A stretch of DNA of 60,788 nt from positions 89,740 through 150,527 of the forward strand of contig JXCB02000044.1 of the NCBI GenBank assembly GCA_000828075.3. The letters are read 5' to 3'. Source of the DNA: Tolypothrix campylonemoides VB511288. GTDB taxonomy: Bacteria; Cyanobacteriota; Cyanobacteriia; Cyanobacteriales; Nostocaceae. Every line of letters begins with the position of its first letter. Position 1 is the stretch's first letter. Position numbers and translations under genes: made by a program. The notes beneath the pieces were generated by a model that was given only the letters and a program-made list of their open reading frames with translations, made no database searches and was not told the DNA's origin. This document shows, in pieces, positions 16,671 to 26,426 of this stretch.

Positions 16671-17879
16671 ATGCCAACTAAATTAGCTCAGCGTACAGTC
16701 AATATCGTTAATCGCCTAACACACAAAATAAAAGTCCGTCAACAAATGCGCCGGAAGGTTTCACTCCAGCCGCGTAAGCCAGCTATTGGTAACGTACTAA
16801 TCTCCTACGTTGTTGAACCATTTCTCTTAAAACCTGGTGAACCTATCCCGAATTCTCACACTCATTTTTGGGAATGTTACCAAATGGCACAAACTTTCTT
16901 GGACATGGGCTACTGTGTTGATGTCATCCAATATTACAACGATATATTCTTACCTCAAAAAGAATATGCATTCTTTATAGAAACTCGTTCCAACCTGCAA
17001 AGGTGTGCACCATTCCTCAATAAAGATTGTGTAAAAATATTCCATGCTGACACCGCTCATATATTATTCCATAATGCAGCAGAAGCCAACAGACTGTTGG
17101 CACTACAGCAAAGGCGAGGCGTAACTCTGACCCCTCGGAGATTTGAACCACCTAATCTAGCTCTAGAACACGCTGATTGTGCCACAGTTCTGGGTAATGA
17201 GTTTACCATGAATACCCTGAAATATGCAAAAAAACCGATTTACCGCGTTCCCATTTCTACACAAGTCGTTTATCCATGGTCAGAAGAAAAAGATTTTGAC
17301 GCTTGCCGCAAGAATTTTCTCTGGTTTGGTAGTGGCGGTCTAGTTCACAAGGGATTAGACTTGGTATTGGAAGCCTTTGCTCAAATGCCTGATTGCCATT
17401 TAACTATTTGCGGACCAATAAGTAAAGAACAAGATTTTGTAGAAGCTTTTTATAAAGAACTTTATCAAACCGCTAATATTCACACTGTAGGATGGATTGA
17501 TATAAACAGTCAGAAGTTTACAAATATCCTTAACAACTGCGTTGGCATTGTCTATCCTTCCTGTTCTGAAGGTGGTGGTGGCAGCGTAATTAATTGTATG
17601 CATGCAGGGTTAATACCAATTGTCAGCTATGAAGCTAGTGTAGATGTGGAAAAAGATTACGGTGTTATCCTAAAAGAAAGTTCGATACAAGAAATCAAAC
17701 AAGAAGTCCAAAAAATTTCCACTCTGCCCAAAGAAGAGTTAAAACAGATGGCAAGAAGAGCTTGGGAAGTTGCCAGAGAAAATCATACCAAAGAAAAGTT
17801 TGCAGAAAATTATAGAAATACTATCGAAAAATTTATGGAAAATCATTCTCACAAAAACGAGGTCTTGATTCATGTCTAA
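16671..17879 (+). CDS. GT-B glycosyltransferase (family 4-like) with an altered E-x7-E motif
   Basis: 402 residues. The C-terminal half has the GT4-like layout: NFLWFGSGGLVHKGLDLVLEAF, then HLTICGP, then TVGWIDI, then the donor-site loop YPSCSEGGGGSVINCMHAG. In ordinary GT4 enzymes this loop reads E-x7-E. Here the first Glu is present (SEGG) but the second position is Asn (VIN). The N-terminal half carries SYVVEPFLLKPGE and HTHFWECYQMA, which suggest an acceptor domain unlike the neighbouring GT4 genes. It is probably a cytoplasmic or membrane-peripheral sugar transferase for the envelope polysaccharide. An 8-base overlap at the 3' end leads into a tiny frame (17872-17955). It would correspond to alr2832 in the Anabaena island (memory). 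Confidence 0.75.
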   Translation: MPTKLAQRTVNIVNRLTHKIKVRQQMRRKVSLQPRKPAIGNVLISYVVEPFLLKPGEPIPNSHTHFWECYQMAQTFLDMGYCVDVIQYYNDIFLPQKEYAFFIETRSNLQRCAPFLNKDCVKIFHADTAHILFHNAAEANRLLALQQRRGVTLTPRRFEPPNLALEHADCATVLGNEFTMNTLKYAKKPIYRVPISTQVVYPWSEEKDFDACRKNFLWFGSGGLVHKGLDLVLEAFAQMPDCHLTICGPISKEQDFVEAFYKELYQTANIHTVGWIDINSQKFTNILNNCVGIVYPSCSEGGGGSVINCMHAGLIPIVSYEASVDVEKDYGVILKESSIQEIKQEVQKISTLPKEELKQMARRAWEVARENHTKEKFAENYRNTIEKFMENHSHKNEVLIHV

Positions 17880-17955
17880 GATTCCATTACCAGAAAAACT
17901 TAGCTTACGTATCAAATTTCAAGTTCGAGAATTCAATAGTAGAGTTTGTCACTAG
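17872..17955 (+). pseudogene. 27-codon frame overlapping the end of the glycosyltransferase, possible gene remnant
   Basis: ATG at 17872 opens a 27-residue frame (begins MSKIPLPEKLS, ends VCH) that overlaps the previous stop by 8 bases, a spacing typical of translational coupling. The next 220 bases are AT-rich and non-coding. It could be the stub of a lost gene, a small coupled peptide or chance. It has no recognisable similarity. Confidence 0.25.
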
Positions 17956-18177
17956 GTTTTACGAGTCAAAAGCAAATTACTTAGAGTCAACCATAAACCA
18001 GCTAGTATCCTTACAAAATATTTATGAAAAATTAATATTATCAAAATAACCTTTTAGTATCTTGGAAACAAATAGGAGCACGAATCAGATTTGGAAAATA
18101 ATCTGTTAGCTGTGGGTGCAGTATTTAGAGCCAACCTATGATTTGTTGATAATTGTATAAAGTACCACAAAAAATAT

Positions 18178-19278
18178 ATGAAAATTGCCTTAGTACATGA
18201 TTATTTAACCCAAAAAGGAGGGGCAGAGCGCGTTTTTGAATTGCTCTGCAAACGCTACCCTCAAGCAGACGTTTTTACTTCCTTATACGATCCCGAACAA
18301 ACCATTGATTTAGGTGAGCGTATTGTCAACACAACTTTTCTGCAAAATATTCCCAAAGCAGCAAAGTATTTCCGGTTGATGGCTCCTTTCTATTTTCCAG
18401 CCTTTCGCGCTTTAGATTTGCAACAATACGACCTCATTATCAGTAGTAGTACCAGCTTTGCCAAAGCAGTGCGAAAGAACCGAGACGCACGTCACATCTG
18501 CTTTTGTCATAATGTTACCCGTTTTTTGTGGGATACAGAAACTTATTTACGGGAGTACGGAGACTATCGATATTTTGCTCCATTAATCGAACAAGTCTTT
18601 CAATTTATGAGAAAGGTAGACCTTGCGTGTGCACAGGAACCTGACCTTTACATTGCTAACTCCAGCATTGTCGCTCGTCGTATTAAAAATACCTACGGCA
18701 AAAAAGCCATTGTTATTAACTATCCGATAGACACGAGTAAATTTGTTTTTTCAGATACAAAAGAAGACTTTTATCTTGCCTCAGCCCGGATGATCAGCTA
18801 CAAGCGTCTTGATATAATAGTCGAAGCTTTTAACTGGCTGGGATGGCGGTTACTGATATCAGGAAATGGTCCAGAAAAAGAGAGATTAAAGTCCAAAGCA
18901 TTAGGCAATATTGAGTTTTTAGGACACGTAACTGATACACAACGCACTCAGTTGTTTTCTAAAGCCAGCTCTGTTATAGTTGCTGCTTTAGAAGATTATG
19001 GATTAGTTCCTGTAGAGGCAAATGCCAGTGGAACACCTGTCATTGCTTTTGGAGCGGGTGGGGTGTTAGATACTCAGATACCTGGTAAAACAGGAGTCTT
19101 TTTTAAGAGGCAAACACCCGAATCACTGCAAGCTGCACTACTAGAAGCCAGGGAAATCTATTGGGATTACGAAAACATTCGTAATCATGCTGTAGCCAAC
19201 TTTTCGGAGGAGGCTTTCTTTAATAAGGTCGAGCAAGTTATTGAACAAGCTTGTACTGTAAATACATTATTCAATTAA
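18178..19278 (+). CDS. Family 4 glycosyltransferase
   Basis: A 366-residue GT-B enzyme. The N-terminus KIALVHDYLTQKGGAERV is typical of GT4 mannosyl/rhamnosyl-type transferases, with the glycine-rich acceptor loop G-G-A-E-R. The C-terminal donor domain has MISYKRLDIIVEAF, LISGNGPE and the full E-x7-E motif in ALEDYGLVPVEANASG. No signal peptide or membrane span is seen, so it is probably peripheral on the cytoplasmic side. It ends 24 bases before the GTG of the Wzc-like gene, so the two are probably co-transcribed. The sugar it transfers is unknown. Confidence 0.87.
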   Translation: MKIALVHDYLTQKGGAERVFELLCKRYPQADVFTSLYDPEQTIDLGERIVNTTFLQNIPKAAKYFRLMAPFYFPAFRALDLQQYDLIISSSTSFAKAVRKNRDARHICFCHNVTRFLWDTETYLREYGDYRYFAPLIEQVFQFMRKVDLACAQEPDLYIANSSIVARRIKNTYGKKAIVINYPIDTSKFVFSDTKEDFYLASARMISYKRLDIIVEAFNWLGWRLLISGNGPEKERLKSKALGNIEFLGHVTDTQRTQLFSKASSVIVAALEDYGLVPVEANASGTPVIAFGAGGVLDTQIPGKTGVFFKRQTPESLQAALLEAREIYWDYENIRNHAVANFSEEAFFNKVEQVIEQACTVNTLFN

Positions 19279-19302
19279 TTTGTTAGCTGAGGGATAGTAA
19301 AG

Positions 19303-21534
19303 GTGGTTCAGAGCAGCCTAAGTCCATATGTAAATCCAGTTACTGAGTCAGAACAGGGTTACGGACAACTGTTTGCGGTTTTAATACGTAGATTTCCTTG
19401 GTTTTTAGCAGCGTTTGTGGCTTGTATTGCAGTTGCAGGTGTGATGACAAAAAGGACACCTGCTACCTACAGAAGCTCAATGCAGCTGTTGGTAGAACCG
19501 AACTATCAAGGAAAGAAAGAAGGTGGTAGTGGTGTAGACAGTAAGTTTACCGACCCTACTGTTCAGGTAGACGCTGCAACCCAACTGAGCTTGATGCAAA
19601 GTTCTGGTCTGCTTCAAAAAGCAGTTAATCAACTCAAGCCCCAGTATCCAGACATGACCGTAGCTCAGTTGAAAAGCGCTTTGGTTTTAAGTCAAATCAA
19701 AAATAAGGAAGATAATGTTGCTACTAAAATATTTCAGGTGCAATATACCGATAAAGATCCAATTAAAACACATGAAGTTTTAGATGCAATTCAAAAAGTT
19801 TATCTAGAGTACAACATCGAACAGCAGGACAAGCGCTTAAAAGATGGTCTGAAAGTTATCAGCGCTCAGTTAAAGAAAGTAGGCGATGAAGTGAGAAAGG
19901 CTGAGACTAACTTGCAAAGGTTTCGCACATCTCAGAAATTAATAGATCCAGAGACACAGGCGAAAGCCAAACAGGAAGAATTGACCAGGATTCAGCAAGA
20001 GCGCGGCACAACTGCTTCTCTGCATAAAGAAGCTGAGGCTACGTATAAAGAGTTACGACAACAACTTCAAAGTACTCCACAGAATGCCCTCATCGAAGCT
20101 CGTCTGAGCCAGTCTACTCGCTACCAAGCATTACTGAACGAATACCAAAAAACAGAACTATCTTTAGCACAAGAACGCTTGCGCTTTACAGAGGAAGCTC
20201 CGAACGTGCAGAAGTTGGTAGCTCAACTTCAAAGCCAAAAAGCATTATTGCAGCAAGAGCAAAGACGAACCTTAGGGGGAGAGTCTGCTCAAGTTAGTAG
20301 CCAAGCACCGTCTCTCTTACAACAAGGACAGAAGAGCGCAATTGACCTCAACCTCGCTGCGAAGTTAGTGGACACACAAACCACAATAGCGTCTTTAAGC
20401 GCTAAAGACCAAGTTCTTTTGAAGAAAGAGCTAGAACTACGTAAGGAACTCACAAAATTTCCCGAAATTTTAGCTCGCTATGGTAGCTTACAGCCGCAAA
20501 TAGAACTTAGCCGCGAAAGATACCAGGAACTTTTGAAAGCAGAACAGCAATTGCGACAAGAAATTGCTAAGGGAGGATTTAACTGGGAAGTTGTGGAAGA
20601 ACCCCAACCCGGTACACAGTTAGGTCCAAACCTGCAGCAGAACCTGATGCTGGGTGCGGTGGTTGGGTTGATGTTGGGAGGTATTGCTGCCTTTCTCCGT
20701 GAAGCTGCTGATGATTCAGTTCACACCACAGCTGAGTTGGAGAAGCAGGTTGCACTACCGGTATTGGGAACAACTCCCAAGTTGCCACCTGCTAAAACCA
20801 GAGAATCAGTTATCAAGTTACCTTTTGGAAAGCCAGACGTACCTGCTCCTTGGACAATTCAAGTATTGCAATCTCCACCACGTTGGGAATCGCTAGATCT
20901 GATTTATAAAAACATTGAACTTTTGAACTCTGTTTCTTCCTTCAAATCTTTGATGATCACCTCAGCTTTATCAGATGACGGGAAATCAGCTCTAGCATTG
21001 GGTCTAGCAATGAGTGCTGCTCGTTTACATAAACGGGTACTACTGATTGATGCCAACTTACGCGCTCCCAGTTTACACAAACAACTCAATCTTCCTAACG
21101 AACAGGGGCTTTCTACTTTACTAACAAGTGACGTCTCTATACCCAACCAAATTAGTATCCAGTCCTCAGGCTCATCTTACATCGATATTTTAACCGCTGG
21201 ACCAACACCTGCTGACCCAGCTAATCTGTTGAGTTCCCCTCGGATGCAGCAACTCATGGCAACGTTTGAGGAGAACTATGACTTGGTACTTATAGATGCC
21301 ACTCCAGTTCTTGGCTTAGTGGATGCTATGCTTACGGCATCATCGTGTCGTGGCGTAGTTATGGTAGCCAGCATTGGTAGGGTGACTAGAACCCAACTTA
21401 CGCAAGCGACAGCTATGCTGAGCAGGTTAAACTTACTAGGAGTTGTAGCAAACGGGGTATCAAACTCTACTAGTACATACGTTCCGTACACACAGCAACA
21501 CCGTTTTGCACTGCAACAAGCTATGGAAAAATAA
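19303..21534 (+). CDS. Wzc-like polysaccharide co-polymerase / bacterial tyrosine kinase
   Basis: A 743-residue inner-membrane protein of the Wzc/GumC/ExoP class. It has an N-terminal transmembrane segment (about 30-50), a long periplasmic coiled-coil region (about 150-430) and a second transmembrane segment (about 448-466). The cytoplasmic P-loop domain has Walker A S-D-D-G-K-S-A (about 555-561), Walker A' VLLIDANLRAP (about 578) and Walker B YDLVLIDATP (about 658). The Walker A reads SDDGKS where GEGKS/T is common. The C-terminus has few tyrosines (YVPY), not the long cluster of Wzc. It probably controls chain length and export. The start is GTG, only 24 bases after the previous gene. It corresponds to alr2833 in the Anabaena island (memory). 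Confidence 0.88.
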   Translation: MVQSSLSPYVNPVTESEQGYGQLFAVLIRRFPWFLAAFVACIAVAGVMTKRTPATYRSSMQLLVEPNYQGKKEGGSGVDSKFTDPTVQVDAATQLSLMQSSGLLQKAVNQLKPQYPDMTVAQLKSALVLSQIKNKEDNVATKIFQVQYTDKDPIKTHEVLDAIQKVYLEYNIEQQDKRLKDGLKVISAQLKKVGDEVRKAETNLQRFRTSQKLIDPETQAKAKQEELTRIQQERGTTASLHKEAEATYKELRQQLQSTPQNALIEARLSQSTRYQALLNEYQKTELSLAQERLRFTEEAPNVQKLVAQLQSQKALLQQEQRRTLGGESAQVSSQAPSLLQQGQKSAIDLNLAAKLVDTQTTIASLSAKDQVLLKKELELRKELTKFPEILARYGSLQPQIELSRERYQELLKAEQQLRQEIAKGGFNWEVVEEPQPGTQLGPNLQQNLMLGAVVGLMLGGIAAFLREAADDSVHTTAELEKQVALPVLGTTPKLPPAKTRESVIKLPFGKPDVPAPWTIQVLQSPPRWESLDLIYKNIELLNSVSSFKSLMITSALSDDGKSALALGLAMSAARLHKRVLLIDANLRAPSLHKQLNLPNEQGLSTLLTSDVSIPNQISIQSSGSSYIDILTAGPTPADPANLLSSPRMQQLMATFEENYDLVLIDATPVLGLVDAMLTASSCRGVVMVASIGRVTRTQLTQATAMLSRLNLLGVVANGVSNSTSTYVPYTQQHRFALQQAMEK

Positions 21535-23171
21535 AGGGTATAAGCAGGAAGCGTCTGCACTAACCCAGAAAAATGCTCTGTAAGACCAAAGGTGGGTAAT
21601 GGTTTTCCTGTGAGTTCAAAAGTCCCATCGCCTTTCAAGCGTGGGAGTGTTAATAAACAACAAAAATGCAATCCTCAATGCGGTATATGCCCTTTAGCAT
21701 TGGCATAAGCCGTATTTTTTTATGGGAGCAAGAGTGTCAGTCAGTATAATTCGTAATTGAACCTGAGCTTCCATTCTTCTGCCCTATAAGGGAAGAGGCT
21801 TAAAACCATGATTTTTACATTGCTCCTCCCTCTCCTTCAAGGAGCTATCCATTACCCAGATCTTTCTTTACATTTGGGAGAGCGATAGGTAAAACTGTGG
21901 AAATCTTTTAGAAAATCTACCATAAAGCGCCCACATTTTGGCAACTTAGGCGCTTTCTTGCAAATAAAGAGTACAAAAGCGATAGTCGCACCCAAGCCTA
22001 AATTGTGACGATGACCCAGTTTGATTCAGGGTTTTCATCAGGCACTGTCTAACGATTCAGTCATGGTTTATGACAAAAATAGTCACAATTACGATTGGCT
22101 TTCATATTACAGCAGAACTCAGAATTCAGGAGTAAAAAGGGCTTTATGTCTGGCTTTTAGACAAAGCGCGTTGTACTTCATTTACTTGCAAGGTGCTGTA
22201 TCCCTCTTTTGTCACTTTCCGGGAGGGCGATTGCTAGAAGCCTCATGAGGCAATCAATACAAGCTATCCTATTAGAAAAAAATGGATCTTGTATTTGTGA
22301 TTAGAAAATAATCGTGCAATCGCTTGCTATGCAAAAGCTTTAGAATTCAGCAATAGCAAATGTTTTCGGAGAGTGACAGAACAGGGGTATATGTCCGGTT
22401 GAAGACTTATCATTAAAGCAGCAGAGGGGCACGAGGGCAGGGGAGAAAATTTAAGGTTTTTGCACAGAGCCACGGAATAATAACTATTTAACCGGACTTG
22501 ATATCACTAATTTAATGACTTAGCGTACCACATATAGTAGGTAAATGACAGTGAAGGATAGAAGAAACATACTGAATTAAACGTTATAAATTCCGTGTTA
22601 TCTCAACAAGAATTCTCTTGCTGTGAAAATTATCTCAAGTGAAATTGAGAGAATTATATAAAGTTTTTCCCATAAAAATTACTCATTGTGTGTAATTTGA
22701 TAATTATTGATAATTAAGCTTTTTTTAATTGCAATCATCTGATTGTGTTAAAATCACATGGAATGAGCAGCAAAAAGGTTATTACGTAGTTATAAAAGCG
22801 ATGTTATTCATAATAGCTTAATAATTCCCGGAAAAAGGGACGAAATGTTTAAAGAGTAAATAAAGAATCTATTTACGTAACCGTTATTCCCACGGCGTCT
22901 TATATCCTAGATATTAAATACCCCTTAAACAATACAACAGAGGAGTTTCTTAGATTTATCTAAAGGCTACTATTTTTGCATCTTGTACATCTTTTATAAA
23001 GATAAATTGTCCGAAGATGTGCAATATCTATGAGGGATAGCTGTACTATCATTTTTCCCACTCACTGACCTCCAGGTTTGGAGTGAAAAATAAGATACAG
23101 GTCGGACTATTTGGCTTTAATAGCTTTCGATATCAGGTTGGCGAGCTACTGTAATATAAGTGTAAATACAT
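21535..23171. other. Long non-coding region upstream of hepC
   Basis: 1637 bases with no gene I can support. Open frames at 21276-21671 (minus) and 22021-22248 (plus) lack features and the latter is made of repeat sequence. The left part is mixed in composition. An 88-base dispersed repeat lies at 22115-22202. The right part (22540-23171) is strongly AT-rich and ends at the hepC start, so it should contain the hepC promoter and a long leader. In Anabaena, hepC and hepA expression is developmentally controlled. I could not identify a DevH, NtcA or HetR site by eye. Confidence 0.6.
22115..22202. repeat. Dispersed 88-base repeat, copy A
   Basis: It matches 39998-40085 with four differences in 88 bases, in the same orientation. 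The core, read in one frame, gives RALCLAFRQSALYFIYLQG in both copies, but both frames lie in otherwise non-coding sequence and lack a start context. Confidence 0.9.
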
Positions 23172-24029
23172 ATGACAACCTCACTAAAAGCAACATTACA
23201 AAATTCCTATACTGTGAAGCAGCAACCACAAGATAATCCGTCACAGTACTGCACACTTCAATGGCGACGGGATCAGTTACTGGTTATGCCTTCTATAGTA
23301 GTCAAACAGCCCTATATGCCTCCACTGGATAAAAAGGGATTGTTAGTGGAGTGTTTAAAGCGTTCTCCAGTAAATTTGGTACGCATAGATCCAAAACTCG
23401 GTGAAGCAAGGTTGAGATTTTGGGCAGATGCGTGCCTTGCAGCTAACAAGCCTATATTCCTACGCATACCTTCTAGCGATAAACAGCCGAAACCAGTTGG
23501 CTCAGTATTATCGTGGTTAAAGCGGCTCACTGAGTGGATCACAGCGTTGGTTTTTCTGCTTGCAGTCAGCCCAATCATGCTGGGATTAGTTTTGTTAATG
23601 CGTGCTTCCTCCCCAGAACCAGGATCACTTTTTTCTTGCCAATGGCATATTGGAGAACGGGGTAAACTGTTTAAGGTTTTTAAGTTTCGCACTACGACAC
23701 TCACCCAGAAAGCAAGTGGGGATGCGGCACGCAGCACAATGCCTTCGGCAATCGGATATGAAAGCGGTTTATGCGATGGGGAAGATGAGCAGAATCTGAC
23801 AACTCTGGGATTTTGGATGCGTAAGTACGGACTGGATAATCTGCCGCAGTTGTTGAATGTGCTGCGTGGTGAAATGACTTTGACAGGACCTCGTTGCTGG
23901 ACTTTGGAAGATGCAGTACGGTTGAGTCCAGAAGCACAACGAAGTCTCAATAGATTACCAGGAATCATGGGGTCATGGGAAGTTGAGGCAGAGTCGAACT
24001 TGTTACATCTGGATACTCCCACTTTGTGA
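23172..24029 (+). CDS. hepC: Undecaprenyl-phosphate sugar phosphotransferase-like initiating transferase (HepC-like)
   Basis: A 285-residue member of the bacterial sugar transferase family (WcaJ/WbaP C-terminal type). An N-terminal soluble region (about 1-115) precedes a membrane hairpin (about 121-143, WITALVFLLAVSPIMLGLVL). The catalytic part follows, with LFKVFKFRTTT and LPQLLNVLRGEMTLTGPR (about 223-240). It should transfer a sugar-1-phosphate to a polyprenyl phosphate carrier on the cytoplasmic face, starting repeat-unit synthesis. It lacks the four or five N-terminal membrane helices of WbaP and WcaJ, as expected for HepC. The gene downstream is an ABC exporter like HepA, the same order as in Anabaena, which is the main reason for the symbol. 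Confidence 0.82.
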   Translation: MTTSLKATLQNSYTVKQQPQDNPSQYCTLQWRRDQLLVMPSIVVKQPYMPPLDKKGLLVECLKRSPVNLVRIDPKLGEARLRFWADACLAANKPIFLRIPSSDKQPKPVGSVLSWLKRLTEWITALVFLLAVSPIMLGLVLLMRASSPEPGSLFSCQWHIGERGKLFKVFKFRTTTLTQKASGDAARSTMPSAIGYESGLCDGEDEQNLTTLGFWMRKYGLDNLPQLLNVLRGEMTLTGPRCWTLEDAVRLSPEAQRSLNRLPGIMGSWEVEAESNLLHLDTPTL

Positions 24030-24264
24030 TTTGTTCGTTACCTGATGGCTTGAACGCCCCATCGTTACCATATGCTAGTGATAGGAAACACAGGTTCAAG
24101 CCTTGCAAAACGACTCTCCCTCCCCTTGATTCTGACAAAATAGCAACTAGTGCTTAGTACAGTAGTGAGTTCATTTGCCGCACGTAAACGCGTTGCGGCT
24201 TTTCGTAAGACATAGCACTTAGAATGCTCTATATTCGCTGGAAAACTATAGTTCAATATTGACC

Positions 24265-26115
24265 ATGCAGCTAAAAATTTCCAAACCAGTCCAAAATCTG
24301 CTTAAGAGTTTCCTCAAAACTAGTAAGTTCTGGCAGAACAACTACTTGATACTGCGAGAATTTAAACACTTTCCGCGAATTACCGTTATGGCATTGATGT
24401 TTTCATTGCTAGCGGCAATTTTTGAGGGCTTTAATATTAGTCTTTTGCTTTCTCTTCTGCAAAGCTTAACGACTCCCGAAATCCCCTTTAAGACCGGAAA
24501 TGAGTGGTTAGATACTTTTATCTTGGGAGTGAACGCATCTCCTAACAGTCGGCTGTATCGCGTCTCGTTATTAATTTTAATTAGCATTTGGTTGCGTTCA
24601 GGCTTAAATTATGTAGCACAAGTTTATACCGAAATAACTCAGCTTACTTTAATTGATAGGCTACGTAAACAAATTTTTGAAAAACTACAGTCTGTAAAAA
24701 TTAGTTATTTTAGCAGTACAAAATCTGGCGAGTTGATAAATACTTTAACAACTGAAACAGAAAGACTTAAGCAAGCTTTTGGCGATGCAGCTTTTTTATT
24801 TTCAAGAACACTATATGCTGTGGTCTACCTAGCATCAATGTTTTTGATATCTTGGCAGCTATCTGTCATTTCATTGATGCTTTTCACTTTGTTAGCTGTC
24901 GGGTTATCTACATTGAATGGTCGTGTGCGGGAGGCGAGTTTTGACGTAACGAAAGCCAGCAATAGATTTACTTCAATAGCGGTAGAATTCATCAATGGAA
25001 TTCGTACAGTTCACGCGTTTTCCACTGAAGATTTTGAACGCCAACGTTATTATAATGCCAGCTTGAATCTGGTCAGTGCTTTCAAGAAAATTGCCTTGGT
25101 ATGGATGGTTGTCAAACCATTGGCAGAGGCGTTAGCAACCACAATACTCGTGGGAATGATTGTTCTGGCATTTACCGGTTTGGTAACTAACGGAGCACTA
25201 CAACTAGGTTCTCTATTCACGTTTTTCTTCGTTCTCTTTCGTTTCGTACCAATTATTCAAGATATTAATGGTGTCGCGACGCATATTAGTACAATGTACG
25301 GCTCGTCGGAAGTCGTTAAAAAACTTTTGGATATTGATGAAAAAGAGTATTTCCGCAACGGACATATCGAATTTCCTGGCTTAAAACGTTCAATCGACTT
25401 CGTGTCTGTTGATTTTGGCTATGACAGCAAAAATTTAGTACTTAGTAACATCACGCTGATGATTGAACGAGGCACAATGACAGCACTGGTGGGTGCTTCA
25501 GGGGCTGGTAAAACAACATTGGCTGATTTGATTCCGCGATTTCACGATCCAACACAAGGTCATGTTTTTATTGATGGCGTTGATTTGCGGGATATTGAAA
25601 TCCACTCGCTGCGCCGGAAGATTGCCGTGGTCAGCCAAGATACCTTTATTTTCAACACTTCTGTCCGTAACAATATTGCCTATGGATCCGAAGGAGCAAC
25701 AGATGAGGAAATTTACGCAGCAGCTCGACTCGCGAATGCTTTGGAATTTGTCCAAGAAATGCCCGAAGGTTTCGACACTCAACTTGGAGATAGAGGTGTA
25801 AGACTTTCTGGTGGTCAGCGTCAGCGAATTGCAATTGCTCGCGCTTTGCTGCGAGATCCGGAAATTCTGATTTTAGATGAAGCAACAAGTGCTCTTGATA
25901 CTGTGTCAGAACGACTCATTCAAGAGTCTATAGAAAAGCTTTCTGTAGGACGAACGGTGGTTGTGATCGCCCACCGCCTATCAACAATAGTCCGAGCAGA
26001 TAAAGTTGTCGTACTTGAACAGGGACAGATTGTAGAACAGGGCGGGTATCAAGAGTTGCTTGATCTTAAGGGCAAGCTTTGGAAATATCACCAGATGCAG
26101 CATCAACTCAATTAA
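24265..26115 (+). CDS. hepA: ABC exporter of the HepA type
   Basis: A 616-residue half-size exporter with fused membrane and ATPase domains. Six membrane helices lie within about 25-330. The nucleotide-binding domain (about 365-610) has Walker A G-A-S-G-A-G-K-T-T (about 410), the Q-loop VSQDTF, the signature L-S-G-G-Q (about 513), Walker B ILILDEATSALD (about 533) and the switch His in IAHRLS (about 568). All catalytic residues are present. HepA of Anabaena is needed to deposit the heterocyst polysaccharide layer, presumably by moving lipid-linked sugar or polysaccharide across the inner membrane. The ATG at 24265 is preferred over the TTG two codons before. The gap to hepC is 235 bases, so a separate promoter is possible. 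Confidence 0.85.
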   Translation: MQLKISKPVQNLLKSFLKTSKFWQNNYLILREFKHFPRITVMALMFSLLAAIFEGFNISLLLSLLQSLTTPEIPFKTGNEWLDTFILGVNASPNSRLYRVSLLILISIWLRSGLNYVAQVYTEITQLTLIDRLRKQIFEKLQSVKISYFSSTKSGELINTLTTETERLKQAFGDAAFLFSRTLYAVVYLASMFLISWQLSVISLMLFTLLAVGLSTLNGRVREASFDVTKASNRFTSIAVEFINGIRTVHAFSTEDFERQRYYNASLNLVSAFKKIALVWMVVKPLAEALATTILVGMIVLAFTGLVTNGALQLGSLFTFFFVLFRFVPIIQDINGVATHISTMYGSSEVVKKLLDIDEKEYFRNGHIEFPGLKRSIDFVSVDFGYDSKNLVLSNITLMIERGTMTALVGASGAGKTTLADLIPRFHDPTQGHVFIDGVDLRDIEIHSLRRKIAVVSQDTFIFNTSVRNNIAYGSEGATDEEIYAAARLANALEFVQEMPEGFDTQLGDRGVRLSGGQRQRIAIARALLRDPEILILDEATSALDTVSERLIQESIEKLSVGRTVVVIAHRLSTIVRADKVVVLEQGQIVEQGGYQELLDLKGKLWKYHQMQHQLN

Positions 26116-26426
26116 AGATTGATAACGATGAGCGCACCTGCAACCGTGTAGGAAATCTGCGTCAAACCTGACAATATTTGGTGTTGATAAACCTGGCACA
26201 ATACTTATCTTGTGCTCTAATTGTGGTGGATAATGCTTTCAGTGATCACATCAAAGAGCAATTGCGCTCCGCGCAGTCCCTGGCCATGGCGATCGCTTGT
26301 ACTGCCTCAATAGCTATAAAAACCGCATTTAGAACAAAGATGCACAAGTTTAGTCTTAGCAAATTGAGAACTTGTTTGCTCAATAAAAATCTACTTATGA
26401 ACATTGCAAAATAAGGTGGAGGAGCC
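26116..26426. other. Gap between hepA and the next glycosyltransferase
   Basis: 311 bases, no gene seen. It contains a HIP1 site near 26289 and a purine-rich ribosome site (GGTGGAGGAG) just before ATG 26427. An open frame at 26178-26414 has no recognisable feature. Confidence 0.5.

Noticed and set aside
21276-21671. 131-codon minus-strand frame at the end of the Wzc-like gene
   Set aside because: It overlaps the Walker B part of the Wzc-like gene antisense and shows no protein motif; a shadow frame.
22021-22248. 75-codon frame sharing a segment with a frame at 39922-40140
   Set aside because: The shared part is the 88-base repeat only. Outside it the two frames are unrelated, so it is repeat sequence rather than a gene family.
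23312-24022. 236-codon minus-strand frame over hepC
   Set aside because: It is antisense to a well-supported sugar transferase and has no motif.
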